A stretch of 64,000 nt of DNA. It comes from Balaenoptera acutorostrata (lineage: Eukaryota; Chordata; Mammalia; Artiodactyla; Balaenopteridae). This document shows positions 24,320 through 36,350 of this stretch, in pieces. The translations under genes were made by a program, and so were the position numbers. The stretch spans positions 23,023,268-23,087,267 of the forward strand of contig NC_080074.1 of the NCBI RefSeq assembly GCF_949987535.1, in the 5' to 3' direction. The notes beneath the pieces were generated by a model, which saw nothing but the letters and a program-made list of their open reading frames with translations, was not told the DNA's origin and did no database searches. Positions within the stretch are counted from its first letter, which is position 1. Each line of letters begins with the position of its first letter.

Positions 24320-24930
24320 TTAGTTTTTTATTACTGTGTGACAAATTACTACAAATTAGGAGTTTAAAACACTTAAATTTATCTCTCACAATTTGCATGG
24401 GTCCATTTCCTCTGTGTGTCTGGGTACAACTTAGCTGGGTCCTCTGCCTAAGGTCTCATAGACTACAATCAAGGTATCAGCTATGGCTGAGATCTCATCT
24501 GAGGCTCAGAGTCTTCTTTCAGGCCATAATGGTTGTTGGCAGAATTCAGTTCCTTGTGGTTGTAGGACTGAGGCCCTCAGCATCTAGAGACTACTCCTCT
24601 CCACAGACAGTTCACAGCATAGATGTTTATTCTGCTGGCCTCGAAGAAGAAATAATCTTTCTGATGTCTCATTTTCTTGAAACGGTTCACCTGATTGGGT
24701 CAGTCTCACCCGGATATTCTCCCTTTTGATTAACTCACAGTCAGCTGATTAAGGGCCTTAGTTACCAATGGAAAGTCTCTTTACCTTTGTCATGTAAACT
24801 AATCAAAAGAGTGATGACCCCATTATATTCAGAGATCTTGCCAACACTCAAGGAGAGGAGAGTAAGCAGGGTGCGTATACCAGGGGGCAGGTATCTTGGA
24901 GGCCATCTTAGAATCCTGCCTACCACAGTA
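24320..24930 (+). repeat. Ancient interspersed repeat, family not identified
   Basis: 'ttattactgtgtgacaaatt', 'acttagctgggtcctctgcc', 'ggttgttggcagaattcagt' and 'cttggaggccatcttagaat' are phrases that recur in many mammalian genomes within one old repeat. I recognise the type but not the family name. The 138-codon frame at 24313-24729 lies inside it and is not a gene. Confidence 0.5.
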
Positions 24931-25151
24931 AGTAAATTATCCAGGGTCTTCACTCCTCCTCCAAATTTTTGCACAGATACTTATTCCTGTTTGCATCCAT
25001 GGCAATAAAAGTACAGCAAGGAAATATACCCATCAATCCTCTCAAACCATGGTTCTGGTAGAAGTTTAAACCCGAAAAATTCCTAACAATGTTGAATTAG
25101 GAAAGTTTGGAGAGTTGCCTATGGGTTTCAGTTATACATACATTTTTTTTG

Positions 25152-25280
25152 TAAGCATAACTACTGTAAAAATGTAATGCTTGAATTTTTTATCTGTCTG
25201 TGCCATTTGCATATATTTTTAAATGTTGTGTATATTTATCCAAAGATAAAGTATAAATAATGCCATAGGATACCATAGCC
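25152..25280 (+). repeat. Diverged direct repeat, copy 1
   Basis: Shares order and wording with 25695-25812: 'ataactactgtaaa', a 'tttttatctg' block, 'aaataatgcca...' and 'ccatagcc'. Neither copy matches a repeat family that I know. Confidence 0.55.
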
Positions 25281-25694
25281 TCTTTTCTGAAATAAGTTTG
25301 TTCTTTGAGACTTTTCATGAATTTTTGTTTAGTCCAGATTAATTAATTCATAATCCCTACTTCCTGATTAATATAACAAGACTTTGAAACCTAATCATTT
25401 GGGTTTTAAAATCCTAGCCCTTTCAAGCATTTAAATTCTCTTGTAAACTATATCTATGTGCCGTATGAGGTGATTTAATAAAGCAGTCTCATCTATTGGC
25501 TGCTCATTGAATTTTTTCTAATTATGTAATGAGGGAATGTTGCCTTTTTGTGCACACCCAGACCGAAAATACAGCTCAGGGTCCATACCTGGCTTATATC
25601 CTTTCTGGATGAAAAGTCTACTGTCTGCAGAGACATTATGCTATAGTCAGGGCACAGGGTGAATATGATCATTAAGTCAGGAAGATGAGGGTTA

Positions 25695-25812
25695 TGAGTA
25701 TAACTACTGTAAAGGTGGAATGCCAGAGTTGTTTTTTATCTGCCTATACTATTTGTGGACATTTTTATTCCCAAAGAGAACTATATAAGTAATGTCATGG
25801 GCTCCCATAGCC
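25695..25812 (+). repeat. Diverged direct repeat, copy 2
   Basis: Second copy of the 25152-25280 segment, about 540 bp downstream in the same orientation. Either a local duplication or two hits of an unnamed element. A MIR begins right after it. Confidence 0.55.
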
Positions 25813-25827
25813 AACTTTATTAATTTT

Positions 25828-25985
25828 TCACTGTATGATCTTGGGCCAGGTTCTCACCCTCTCTGAGACTTAGTTTTCTCACCCTGCAAAATAGGGGTAA
25901 TAATATCTATTTCATAAGCATGTGAGTTTTAAATGAAATATTTAATATACAGCATCTGAAGCATGGATATTCAGTACGTAGTAGT
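25828..25985 (+). repeat. MIR SINE remnant
   Basis: 'gtatgatcttgggccaggtt', 'ctcaccctctctgagactta', 'gttttctcaccctgcaaaat' and 'aggggtaataatatctattt' give the sense MIR series. Confidence 0.72.
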
Positions 25986-26077
25986 CCTCACTCCTCCCCT
26001 AGTGGCTCCTAGGAGTAGGAGTCCTGGCATTTTAAGTCCCTCTGTGATGTAAAAAAACATACTAAAAAAAAAAAACA

Positions 26078-26340
26078 AAACTAAGATTTACTCAATGCCA
26101 TGTGCTATTCTAAATACTTTATATGTGCTAACTGATTTAATCCTCACAACAACCCTATGATGCAGGAACTAATATTATCCCTGTTTTATATATGAAGTAA
26201 CTGGGGCACAGAGGAGTTAATATTATTTGCTCAAGGCTCCTGAGGTAGGAGGGGGCAGAGCCAAGTTGTTAATCTTCATGAACCCGGCAGCCTAGCTGTA
26301 GAGTCCATGCTGTTAATCATTCTACTGCTCTGCCTCTCAC
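26078..26340 (-). repeat. MIR SINE, nearly full length
   Basis: 'tttaatcctcacaacaaccc', 'tatgatgcaggaactaatat', 'ggggcacagaggagttaata' and 'agagtccatgctgttaatca' through 'ctgctctgcctctcaca' follow the antisense MIR over almost its whole length. Confidence 0.82.
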
Positions 26341-27649
26341 AAGAATGACCAAGAACACCAAATGATGGGCCAGGGTCCCCATCAGCTTTTAATAGCCAAA
26401 GATTGCTTTTGGGGTCCTCCTGCCTCTCTTTAGTTCCCATCCATGTTCCTGGCTCCTTGCTTACTGTCTCCTTTGCTGGAGATACACACATTCCCAGTGG
26501 GCTTTGCTCTAATTGAAATTGTTCACTATTAGTATGCTATTATTGCTCCTGAGGCAGCAGCTAATAAAGATCTCTGGCTTTAATTCACCCTATATTTCCT
26601 TTGCATAGATGACTCAACTCTCAAACAAAAATGTGACATCATCCTTTAGGAATCAGGGAGCTAATTATCTAATGGTGGAATAGCATGGGGAGTAAATTTC
26701 GGTGGGAGATTTTTCCAGCACCCTTCAATTCTTTTCACTTATTTCAAGTTCTGCCTAGCTTCCCTGACTTTTGGAATGTGAGGCCCACCCTGCCCCATGG
26801 AGAGACAGAGTTCTCAACTAGGACCAGGAAAAAGAATCCTTAACTCCTGATTACAGGAGACACTGAGCACGAGAATTACATAAAGTAGAAAATATGCCTC
26901 CTTTCTCCAGAACAGGGGGTTTGATGGATACAGGAGAGTTGTGTATGGATGCTGAATCTGGAAGGGACCATAACTGAGGAAGGAAGTTTGGGGGACATAG
27001 AACCAGGAGTTCAGAACCAGTTCCCCACACTGACCCTCTTCTTTTGAATTGCAGACTCTTTCAAATGTCTAGTCACTAATCTCTGCTTGCTCATCCTTAC
27101 AGAGATTCCAGTATTTGCAGTCAGTTCTACTAAGACATTGTGTTCAAAACTTTTAGGTCCATATAAAAGAAGAACTTACTCTAATTTTTCTTTCACTTCT
27201 GAGTGATCTAGATGCCTATGCCATGTAAGGAGGTAGCCAGTCTGAAGCAACTGAACAAGTTACATCAAACAGATTCTTTTCTTTGCTTTTTGTGGTGGCT
27301 TGAAGTAAGCTTGATAACTCCTCCATAAAAGACGACCATTAGCATCAATCTTGACCATGCCCTTCACCTTTTCTTAGTGCATCGCCCTTGCCAAACATAA
27401 ACTGTGACTGAATTAAAAATATTCCCCAACCTGGGCGGGCTCCAGCATTCTGTGTAATACTTGGAGTCCAGAATGGAATAAACATTTTTTGCCACCATCT
27501 TCCCTAAAGCTAGGTCTCATCTTCAACCCTGTAATCCTGAGTTTAAGAGCACTGGTGGGTTTCTGCTAGGGGTCCTTTCACACGCAGGCTTTTCCTTCTT
27601 TGGTAATGAACAAAGAGCAAGCTTGCCCTGTCTTCATTCCATCTTAAAG
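26341..27649. other. Non-coding stretch, nothing recognised
   Basis: No supported gene or repeat family. The next L1 starts abruptly at about 27650. Confidence 0.45.
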
Positions 27650-27650
27650 T

Positions 27651-30600
27651 AATAAGGAAACACAAGCTTTAAATGACACAATAAACCAGATAGATTTAAT
27701 TGATATTTATAGGGCATTCCATCTGAAAACAGCAGATTACACTTTCTTCTCAGGTGCACACGGAACATTCTCCAGGATAGATCACATCTTGGGTCACAAA
27801 TCAAGCCTCAGTAAACTTAAGAAATTTGAAATCATCTCAAGCATCTTTTCTGACCACAACACTAGGAGATTAGAAATCAATTACAGGGGGAAAAAATGTA
27901 AAAACACAAACACATGGAAGCTAAACAATACACTACTAAATAACCAAGAGAACACTGAGGAAATCAAAGAGAAATCAAAAAATACCTAGAAACAAATGTC
28001 AATGAAAACACGACAATCCAAAACCTATGGGATGAAGCAATAGCAGTTCTAAGAAGGAATTTTATAGCAATACAGTCCTACTTCAAGAAACAAGAAAAAT
28101 CTCAAATTAACAATCTAACCTTACACCTAAAGGAACTAGAGAAAGAAGAACAAACAAAACCCAAAGCTAGAAATCATAAAGATCAGAGCAGAAACAAATG
28201 AAATAGGAACAAAGAAAACAATAGCAAAGATCAATAAAACTAAAAGCTAGTTCGTTGAGAAGATAAACAAAATTGATAAACCTTTAGCCAGACTCATCAA
28301 GAAAAAGAGGGGGGCTTCCCTAGTGGCACAGTGGTTGAGAATCTGCCTGCCAATGCAGGGGACACGGGTTCGAGCACTTGTCTGGGAAGATCCCACATGC
28401 CGCAGAGCAACTGGGCCCGTGAGCCACAACTACTGAGCCTGCGCGTCTGGAGCCTGTGCTCCGCAACAAGAGAGGCCACGATAGTGAGAGGCCCGCGCAC
28501 CGCGATGAAGAGTGGCCCCCACTTGCCGCAACTAGAGAAAGCCCTCACACAGAAACAAAGACCCAACACAGCCATAAATAAATAAATGAATAAATAAATA
28601 AATAAATAAATAAAAGAACGTGAATTAAAAAAAAAGGAAAAGAAAAAGAAAAAGAGGGAGAGGACTCCAATCAATAAAATTAGAAATGAAAATGGAGACG
28701 TTACAATGGACACCACAGAAATACAAATCATCCTAAGAGACTACTACAAGCAACTCTATGCCAATAAAATGGACAACCTGGAAGAAATGGACAAATGCTT
28801 AGAAAGATATAACCTTCTAAGACTGAATCAGGAAGAAATAGAAAATATGAACAGACCAATCACAAGTAATGAAATTGAAACTGATTAAAAATCTTCCAAC
28901 AAACAAAAGTCCAGGACCAGATGGCTTCACAGGCGAATTCTACTCAAATGTTCTTCTCAAACATTTAGAGAAGAGCTAACATGCATCCTTCTCAAACTCT
29001 TCCAAAAAATTGCAGAGGAAGGAACACTCCCAAACTCATTCTACGAGGCCACCGTCACCCTGATACCAAAACCAGACAAAGATACTACAAAAAAAGAAAA
29101 TTACAGACCAATATCACTGATGAATATAGATGCAAAAATCCTCAACAAAATACTAGCAAACAGAATCCAACAACACATTAAAAGGATCATACACCATGAT
29201 CAAGTGGGATTTATCCCAGGGATGCAAGGATTTTCAATATATGCAAATCAATCAATGTGATACACCATATTAACAAATTGAAGGATAAAAACCATAGGAT
29301 CATCTCAATAGATGCAGAGAAAGCTTTTGACAAAATTCAACACCCATTTATGATAAAAACTCTCCAGAAAGTGGGCATAGAGGGAACCTACCTCGACATA
29401 ATACAGGCCATATATGACAAACCCACAGCAAACATTCTCAATGGTGAAAAACTGAAAGCATTTCCTCTAAGATCAGGAACAAGACAAGGATGTCCCCTCT
29501 CGCCACTATTATTCAACATAGTTCTGGAAGTCCTAGCCACAGCAATCAGAGAAGAAAAAGAAATAAAAGGAATACAAATTGGAAAAGAAGAAGTAAAACT
29601 CACTATTTGCAGATGACATGATACTATGCATAGAGAATCCTAAAGATGCCACCAGAAAACTACTAGAGCTAATCAATGAATTTGGTAAAGTTTCAGGATA
29701 CAAAATTAATGCACAGAAATCTCTTGCATTCCTATACACTAACAATGAAAAATCAGAAAGAGAAATTAAGGAAACAATCCCATTCACCATTTCAACAAAA
29801 AGAATAAAATACCTAGGAATAAACCTACCTAAGGTGGCAAAAGACCTGTACTCAGAAAACTGTAAGACACTGATGAAAGAAAACAAAGATGACACAAACA
29901 GATGGAGATATATACCATGTTCTTGGATTAGAAGACTCAATATTGTGAAAATGACTATACTACCCAAAGCAATCTACAGATTCAATCTACAGTGCAATCC
30001 CTATCAAATTACTAATGGCATTTTTTACAGAAATAGAACAAAAAATCTTAAAATATGTATGGAGACACAAAAGACCCTGAATAGCCAAAGCAATCTTGAG
30101 GGGAAAAAATGGAGCAGGAGGAATCAGACTCCCTGACTTCAGACTATAGTACAAAGCTACAGTAATGAAGACAATATGGTACTGGCACAAAAACAGAAAT
30201 ATAGATCAATGGAACAGGATAGAAAGCCCAGAGATAAACCCATGTACCTATGGTCAACTAATCTATGACAAAGGAGGCAAGAATATACAATGGAGAAAAG
30301 ACAGTCTCTTCAATAAGTGGTGCCGGGAAATCTGGACAGCTACATGTAAAAGAATGAAATTAGAACACTCCCTAACACCATACACAAAAATAAACTCAAA
30401 ATGGATTAAAGACCTAAATGTAAGACCAGACACTGTAAAACTCTTAGAGGGAAACATAAGAAGAACACTCTTTGACATATTTCACAGCAAGCCCTTTTTT
30501 GACCCACCTCATAGAGTAATGGAGATAAAAACAAAACTAAACAAACGGTACATAATGAAACTTAAAAGCTTTTGCACAGCAAAGGAAACTATAAACAAGA

Positions 30601-31290
30601 TGGAAAGACAACCCTCAGAATGGGAGAAAATATTTGCAAATAGATCAATGGACAAAGGATTAATCTCCAAAATATATAAACAGCTCATGCAGCTCACTAT
30701 CAAAAAAACAATCAACCCAATCAAAAATTGGCAGAAGACCTAAATAGACATTTCTCCAAAGAAGACATACAGATGGCCAAGAGCCACATGAAAAGCTGCT
30801 TGACATAGCTAATTATTAGGGAAATGCAAATCAAAACTACAATGAGGTATCACCTCACACCGGTTAGAATGGGCATCATCAGAAAATCTACAAACAACAA
30901 ATGCTGGAGAGGTGTGGAGAAAAGGAAACCCTCTTGCACTGTTGGTGGGAATGTAAATTGATACAGCCACTATGGAGAACAGTATGGAGATTCCTTAAGA
31001 AACTAAAAATAGAACTACAGTACAACCGAGCAATCCCACTACTGGGCATATGCCCAGAGAAAACCATAGTTCAAAAAGACACATGCACCCCAATGTTCAT
31101 TGCAGCACTGTTTACAATAGTCAGGTCATGGAAGCAGCCTAAATGCCCATCGACAGACGAATGCATAAAGAAGATGTGGTACATATATACAATGGAATAT
31201 TACTCAGCCATAAAAAGGAATGAAATTGGGTCATTTGTAGAGACATGGATAGACCCAGAGACTGTCATACAGAGAGAGTGAAGTAAGTCA
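27651..31290 (+). pseudogene. L1 ORF2 remnant, truncated and frameshifted
   Basis: It encodes pieces of the L1 endonuclease-reverse transcriptase. Frame 27789-27989 covers the end of the endonuclease (SDHN motif altered to SDHNTRR context). The SINE breaks the following segment. Frame 28706-28888 then covers the start of the RT region, 29257-29616 the RT fingers/palm up to just before the active site, and 29618-30136 the palm onwards in another frame. A frameshift at about 29600-29618 falls right beside the FADD coding sequence, which is still visible in DNA (ttt-gca-gat-gac near 29607). Frames 30165-30743 and 30901-31281 carry the C-terminal region. The first ~160 residues, including the LNVNG, QETH and GDFN motifs, are absent. 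Confidence 0.88.
28312..28645 (+). mobile_element. CHR-type tRNA-derived SINE inserted in L1
   Basis: It begins 'gggcttccctagtggcacag' with A-box- and B-box-like tRNA promoter segments ('tggcacagtgg', 'gggttcgagcac'), a CHR body, and a TAAA-rich tail at ~28575-28640. The flanks 28299-28311 and 28646-28658 ('aagaaaaagaggg') form a perfect 13-bp TSD, so the L1 was the insertion target. Confidence 0.93.
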
Positions 31291-31884
31291 GAAAGAGAAA
31301 AACAGATATTGTATTTTAACGCGTATATGTGGAACCTAGAAAAATGGTACAGATGAATCCGTTTGCAAGGCAGAAATAGAGGCACAGATGTAGAGAACAA
31401 ATGTATGGACACCAAGGGGGGAAAGCAGGGCATGGGGTGGGTGCTGGTTGTGGTGGGATGAATTGGGAGATTGAGATTGACATATATACACTAATATGTA
31501 TATAATAGATAACTAATAAGAACCTGCTGTTCAAAAAATTTTTAATTAAATTTAAAAAAAGAAAGGATAGCAATTTTAATATGATAAAATAAAATTAAAG
31601 GCATAAATTTTTAAAAAAAGCAGGTTGTGCTCAGAGTGTGAGAAAGTCCTAGTGGCTGATTGCAGTGTCAGCTGGGCTGTAGGTGGCTTCCGGGGCGTGG
31701 AAAAGTACAGTCCAAGATTTAAGCAGGTAGAAATACCACCAAAATCTTCAGAAAACTAAAACTTTTTATCTTTTAATATTCCAAACTCTTCTGCTCTGTT
31801 AAAGTTCTGTCAGTGACACTAAGATAATACTAATTTTCTAGGCTTTTTTATCCCTCTTATTTCAATATATATGGTTGTTGTTTA

Positions 31885-31942
31885 GAAGAAGGGAAGGAAG
31901 GAAAGAAGGAAGGGAGGGAGGAAGGAAGAGAAGAAAGAACTC
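31885..31942. repeat. Purine-rich (GGAA)n-like simple repeat
   Basis: An imperfect run of GGAA/GAAG units with only A and G for more than 50 bases. Confidence 0.85.
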
Positions 31943-31985
31943 CTGTTGCTTTCTTATCCTAAGGCTTTGATCAAAGTTTATTATT

Positions 31986-32280
31986 TTTTTAACATCTTTA
32001 TTGGAGTATAATTGCTTTACAATGGTGTGTTAGTTTCTGCTTTATAACAAAGTGAATCAGTTATACATATACATATATCCCCATATCCCCTCCCTCTTGC
32101 GTCTCCCTCCCACCCTCCCTATCCCACCCCTACAGGTGGTCACTAAGCACCGAGCTGATCTCCCTGTGCTATGCAGCTGCTTCCCACTAGCTATCTGTTT
32201 TACATTTGGTAGTGTATATAAGTCCATGTCACTCTCTCACTTCGTCCCAGCTTACCCTTCCCCCTCCTTGTGTCCTCAAC
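31986..32280 (-). mobile_element. 5'-truncated L1 3' end (type B)
   Basis: Reverse complement of the type-B 3' UTR ('aacatctttattggagtata', 'accgagctgatctccctgtg', 'agctatctgttttacatttg'). The flanks 31971-31985 and 32281-32295 ('tcaaagtttattatt') are a perfect 15-bp TSD, so the insert is 295 bp. The frame 32052-32333 lies in it and is not a gene. Confidence 0.92.
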
Positions 32281-32295
32281 TCAAAGTTTATTATT

Positions 32296-33199
32296 ATGAT
32301 CAGGATACAAAAGAGAATTTTCTTTTGGTCTAAGAACTGGTGCCAGGGGCCCAAAGCTGGGCAAAAGAGTTGTTAAGTGTCTCACATTACAAACAGAGCA
32401 TCTACCAAATATTTTCTTTAGGGCTCACTAAGTAGCAAAACTCTTCCTACTATATCAACTCTCCTTCTCCCACAACCCAACCCACAGGCTAGTAAGGTGC
32501 CCACTGGGCAGGAAAATGCAGGCAGTGCAGTTACAGCTGATGGGTGGCTGAGGTTGCTGAGGGGGGCTGAACACGATTGAGCCCTCTCATGTAAGGGACC
32601 CCATTGTGCCTGTATGTGACTATATGTGCCTTCCCAACATGTCATTGAGAGATGTCATCTAGAAGAGGTAGGAGATTGGACATAGAAGAGTTAGGAGCAG
32701 TGACTAGAGAGGAAAATGTGTTTCTGGCTTCCTCCTCACCATGGTCAGTCTCCTCAATAAACAGGTTATAGAAGTGTAAAAAAAAACACCAAAATCTGCT
32801 GCTGTGTTCATGAAAAGTCTAATGGACCTAGTATTCACTTGAATCTTCACATCTGTTTCCATAGAGACATCATTTCTGCCTACATATTTTCTAACTCACC
32901 AGGTCTGTGGTTTCTCAAGTGCTCTGATGCCAGATTAAACAATATGATTCTTTCATAACTAGTTCCTGATCATCTTCCTATAAAAACAGCTGGTGAGTAG
33001 GTAGACAGCTCCAACTCCTACATCACATTCTTAAGGTAACTATGGATTTAAAGACTTGGGCTTATTTGGAGAAAAACAAAAACGGTGGAACAAAAGCAAG
33101 AGAATATCTCTACCCTATTTTTATGCTTTATTAGAGCACCTTGATATTCTGGATTTAATTGTAGAAGCTATCAGTTTGTATATTTTTTGGCAGAGTGAC
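32296..33199. other. Non-coding stretch, nothing recognised
   Basis: No supported gene or repeat family. Confidence 0.45.
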
Positions 33200-33640
33200 T
33201 GAGAAGCGACACAACTTAATAGTTAGGAATTTGTGTGGTCCTTGGGGTTAGCTTGCCTGATAGACTAACAGTTAAAAGTGAGTGGTTTTTAAATATATAT
33301 TAATTAATTAATTAACTAATTAATTAAAATATACACTGGATTTCTAAGACTTAATACAAAATAAAAAGAATGTAAAATGTCTCATTAATAGTATTTATAT
33401 TGATTACATGTTGAAATCATAATATTTTGGATATATTGGATTACATAAAATGTTGAAATTAACTTCATATAAAAAAGTGAGTGGTTTTAACTCAGTGCCT
33501 CAGTTTCCTCATATGAATAATAAGGCTAATAGTGGTGTTTATACTAAATGACAGAAGAATAAGTGAATTAAGACATTTAAAGTGTTTAGAACATTGCCTG
33601 GCACATATTAAAAACACAATATTAATATTGTTTTATTAGT
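33200..33640 (+). repeat. MIR SINE remnant split by a later insertion
   Basis: The left part (33200-33289) and right part (33489-33640: 'ctcagtgcctcagtttcctc', then 'agaacattgcctggcacata') are successive pieces of a sense MIR. They are separated by a 183-bp insert bounded by a 16-bp TSD. Confidence 0.65.
33290..33472. mobile_element. Unidentified retroposed insert with 16-bp TSD
   Basis: The flanks 33274-33289 and 33473-33488 are identical ('aaaagtgagtggtttt'), so the 183 bp between them were inserted. The left end is a (TTAA)n-like run (33298-33325), which on the minus strand could be the 3' tail. The body is AT-rich and I cannot assign it to a named family. No open frame. Confidence 0.7.
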
Positions 33641-33786
33641 ATCATCATGGTTATCAAAATCTACAAGCAGATCTCAAAGTATATTTGAGGTTTTTTGCCT
33701 CCCCTCATTTCTGAGATTCCAGAAGCAATTTAAGGCTGAGCCCACACATGGCAGGAGTTACAACAAAAGGAAGGAGACCTGTTTCT

Positions 33787-33859
33787 TTCCTTTTTTTTTT
33801 ATTGGGATATAGTTGTTTTGCAATGTTGTGTTAGTTTCTACTGTACAGCGAAGTGAAGT
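33787..33859 (-). mobile_element. 73-bp L1 3' end insertion
   Basis: T-rich start followed by 'attgggatatagttgttttg' and 'caatgttgtgttagtttcta' is the antisense L1 3' terminus. The flanks 33775-33786 and 33860-33871 agree at 11 of 12 positions ('agacctgtttct'/'agacctgcttct'), marking an extremely 5'-truncated insertion. Confidence 0.82.
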
Positions 33860-34094
33860 AGACCTGCTTCTGATCGCGAGTCCATGGTCTGTTGAACAGG
33901 ACTGTTGCCCCTTAACTTGCTTTGCCCTTTGGCATTGCACCCAGCACAGCCCACGTACAGTTGGGCCCCAGATAAATGGTTACAGGAATGAGGAGGAAGA
34001 GGGCATAAACCTCATGAACATGCCCACCTGTGAGGCTCTACTCTTATCCTAATATGAAATCAAGTTCAAATTCATTTACCCAGGGCAGTGTTGT

Positions 34095-34190
34095 TGTTAG
34101 CCATGACTCCTTCACAGGCAGATACTGTATCTCCTTTGCTAGTGTCTGGCACTCAATAAATATTTGTGAAATAAATGAATCAGTTAATTT
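34095..34190 (+). repeat. L2-like LINE 3' end
   Basis: 'gtgtctggcactcaataaat' followed by 'atttgtgaaataaatgaatc' is the usual ending of L2. Confidence 0.55.
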
Positions 34191-34199
34191 CTCAAAGTG

Positions 34200-35600
34200 C
34201 TGGTGCTATAGGATGGAGTAAGTTACAGCTAGAAGAAACAAAGCTTCAGCTGGCAAAATCTTAAGACAAGTTAAGGAGAGATAACTTTGGTCAAAGCTCC
34301 ATGATTTTGAAGGTTTGTGCTCTCTCTTTTCCTGCAGCCCCATGTAGTCTGTCTTAAAGTGTTTCTGCCTTGTAATATGACCCAAGTTATAGGGTTTGAC
34401 CTAAGCCTCAACCATGGGGCTTTGTTTGGAGGGGGTAGACAAGATGCTAATTTCTCTCCATTTCTTCAGTCATTGGAAAAAGACTTTCAACATTATTGTT
34501 TATCCCAGCTGTCTATTTATTCCCATGAAGAGATAGTATGCCAAACCCTTCAGCTGTACTGAGCGGGCTCACAGCTCAGAATGCCATCGGCAAATCAAGT
34601 TTATCAGCATACGTTTTTGACTCACATCTGCTTTGAGTAGTGTGGCGCATATTTGTGTGTGTGTGTGTCCCATCTGTATCAAGGTTTTATTTTATGTCTC
34701 ATCCTTATAGAGCCCAAGGGCAAATACACATCCCTAAACAGAAATGCAAGTCCATTCACTATTCAAAGGGGATTTTGCTTTCTGTTTGCTTACCACATTT
34801 AAACATGCACACAGAATTCAAGCCAAAGTAATCCAGACGGAGAAGGAGAGATGCAGAAAGAGGACAGGGGAGTAAAAGAGCTAGACTTGAGGTATTCATG
34901 TCAAGTTGTGATGCAAATAATGTTCAGAAACATGTGCATCAAAGTTAATCCTTCGTGTGGAGGCATCCACTTTATAATCCCGTAACTAAGCCTTTTATAT
35001 GTTTCAAATTTTCCTCGCTTTCTGCACATGTTTTTAGGAAGGATTAGAAATGCACTGAGCCTCCTCAGAGAAGGCTTGGGTGAATGCAGATGCAAAGGAG
35101 CAGTCTGTGCAGGGTGATTCTGACATGACATCCTGACTGTCACGCTGGGCCAGGGCGGTGAAAGTGGTGTTCTTACAATGCACTCCAGCCCCGGTGCTGG
35201 GGCATGGCTGGAGCCGGTCATGACCACTCATTTGTTCCTTGTTTGATGAGCAGCTGGCTCCTGGTGGGAAACTTTGGAGATACGCACCTATTAGGAGGTA
35301 TCCGCTTCTCTTCTGTAGGTTCTCTTTTTCATTTTCGCTCATGTTACGTCAAGGGGCTTTTTATGACAACAGAATATTTTACTCCGTGGGAAATCTGTTC
35401 CTTCTGCTTCTGCTTCTGCCCCCACCGGATGTTCTTATCTGCTCCTTGCGAGGGCACAGGCAATTATAGAGCAATACGTCTTCACCCACATAATTTCAGG
35501 CAAATATTGTAAAAGACGTGCAGATGGCACTGGAGAAAAACCTTCTGTCACTTCTATCTCTTTAGTTTAAAGGAAGAGATAGCAAGTTCTTTTTCAGTAA
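34200..35600. other. Non-coding stretch, nothing recognised
   Basis: Contains a short (GT)n run near 34653-34668. No gene or repeat family is supported; the ~100-codon frames at 34901-35227, 35034-35342 and 35204-35512 overlap in conflicting frames. Confidence 0.45.
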
Positions 35601-35604
35601 GCAC

Positions 35605-35680
35605 CCTAACAGTTCATTCATTTATTCAGTGAGCCAACAAATGTTTATTCAGTGTCTACTTGATGCTGGTATGCATGGGC
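35605..35680 (-). repeat. L2-like LINE 3' end (antisense)
   Basis: 'ttcattcatttattcagtga', then 'caaatgtttattcagtgtct', is the antisense L2 terminus. A second similar phrase is at 35910-35945. Confidence 0.5.
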
Positions 35681-35989
35681 CATACATCTGATACTTGGCA
35701 CCAACACATCAACCATCCTCCATGGGAGATTTTTCATGGGCCATCTCACCCCAACACAGCACCCACCTGGCTGCTCTTCAGCCCTGCCTCATTTGCCCCC
35801 TCCTTCTCATCTCTCCCCATTTTCTCATTTTTCTCAAGCAGAAAAACTGAGTCATCTTATTGTTACTTGGGTTCAAGCCATACCCTTTGGGTCTGATTTT
35901 CTACTCCACTCATTCCCTCATTCAACCAAGATTTATTGAGATCCCATGATCAAAATAGTAATAAAAGTAACAATTTACCCTTATGTAGT

Positions 35990-36122
35990 GCTTACTTTGT
36001 GCTCTTTATATATATTATCTCCTTTAATCTTTGCAATAATCCTATAAAGAAGATATTGCTATAATCCCCATTTTCAAATGAGGATATTGAAGCAGAATAA
36101 AGTAACTTGCTCAGTCACACAA
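35990..36122 (-). repeat. MIR SINE remnant
   Basis: 'ttaatctttgcaataatcct', 'ataatccccattttcaaatg' and 'aataaagtaacttgctcagt' follow antisense MIR. Confidence 0.62.
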
Positions 36123-36129
36123 CTGTTAT

Positions 36130-36350
36130 AACAGCCATGCTTTTGTCTAAAAGTAACAGAAAGCCCAACTTACAGTCACTGAAACAAATAAACATTTATT
36201 TCTCTCATATAACAATAAGCTGGGAAGTCATTTGTTCCGAATGTTGGATCCGTGGCTCAGCAATGTCAGGGCTAGCATCTCTGAGAACTGCCTTACCTTT
36301 TCCCTCATGAGTGCACAATGGCTGCCCTGTATCCAAGCATCATGTCCACA
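36130..36350. repeat. Probable ancient interspersed repeat, family not identified
   Basis: 'tctaaaagtaacagaaagcc' and 'tttatttctctcatataaca' recall a common old mammalian repeat. Not firmly assignable. Confidence 0.35.

Larger units (their letters stand above)
27650..31557 (+). mobile_element. 5'-truncated L1 (type A 3' UTR) with a nested SINE
   Basis: L1 homology starts abruptly at 'aataaggaaacacaagc', equivalent to about 59197 in the full-length copy (codon ~160 of ORF2), and runs to a 3' UTR ending 'actaataagaacctgctgtt' and an A-rich tail near 31557. A CHR SINE interrupts it at 28312-28645. No TSD was identified around the whole element. Confidence 0.92.

Noticed and set aside
24313..24729. 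138-codon plus-strand frame as a small gene
   Set aside because: It lies inside an ancient interspersed repeat whose phrases recur across mammalian genomes.
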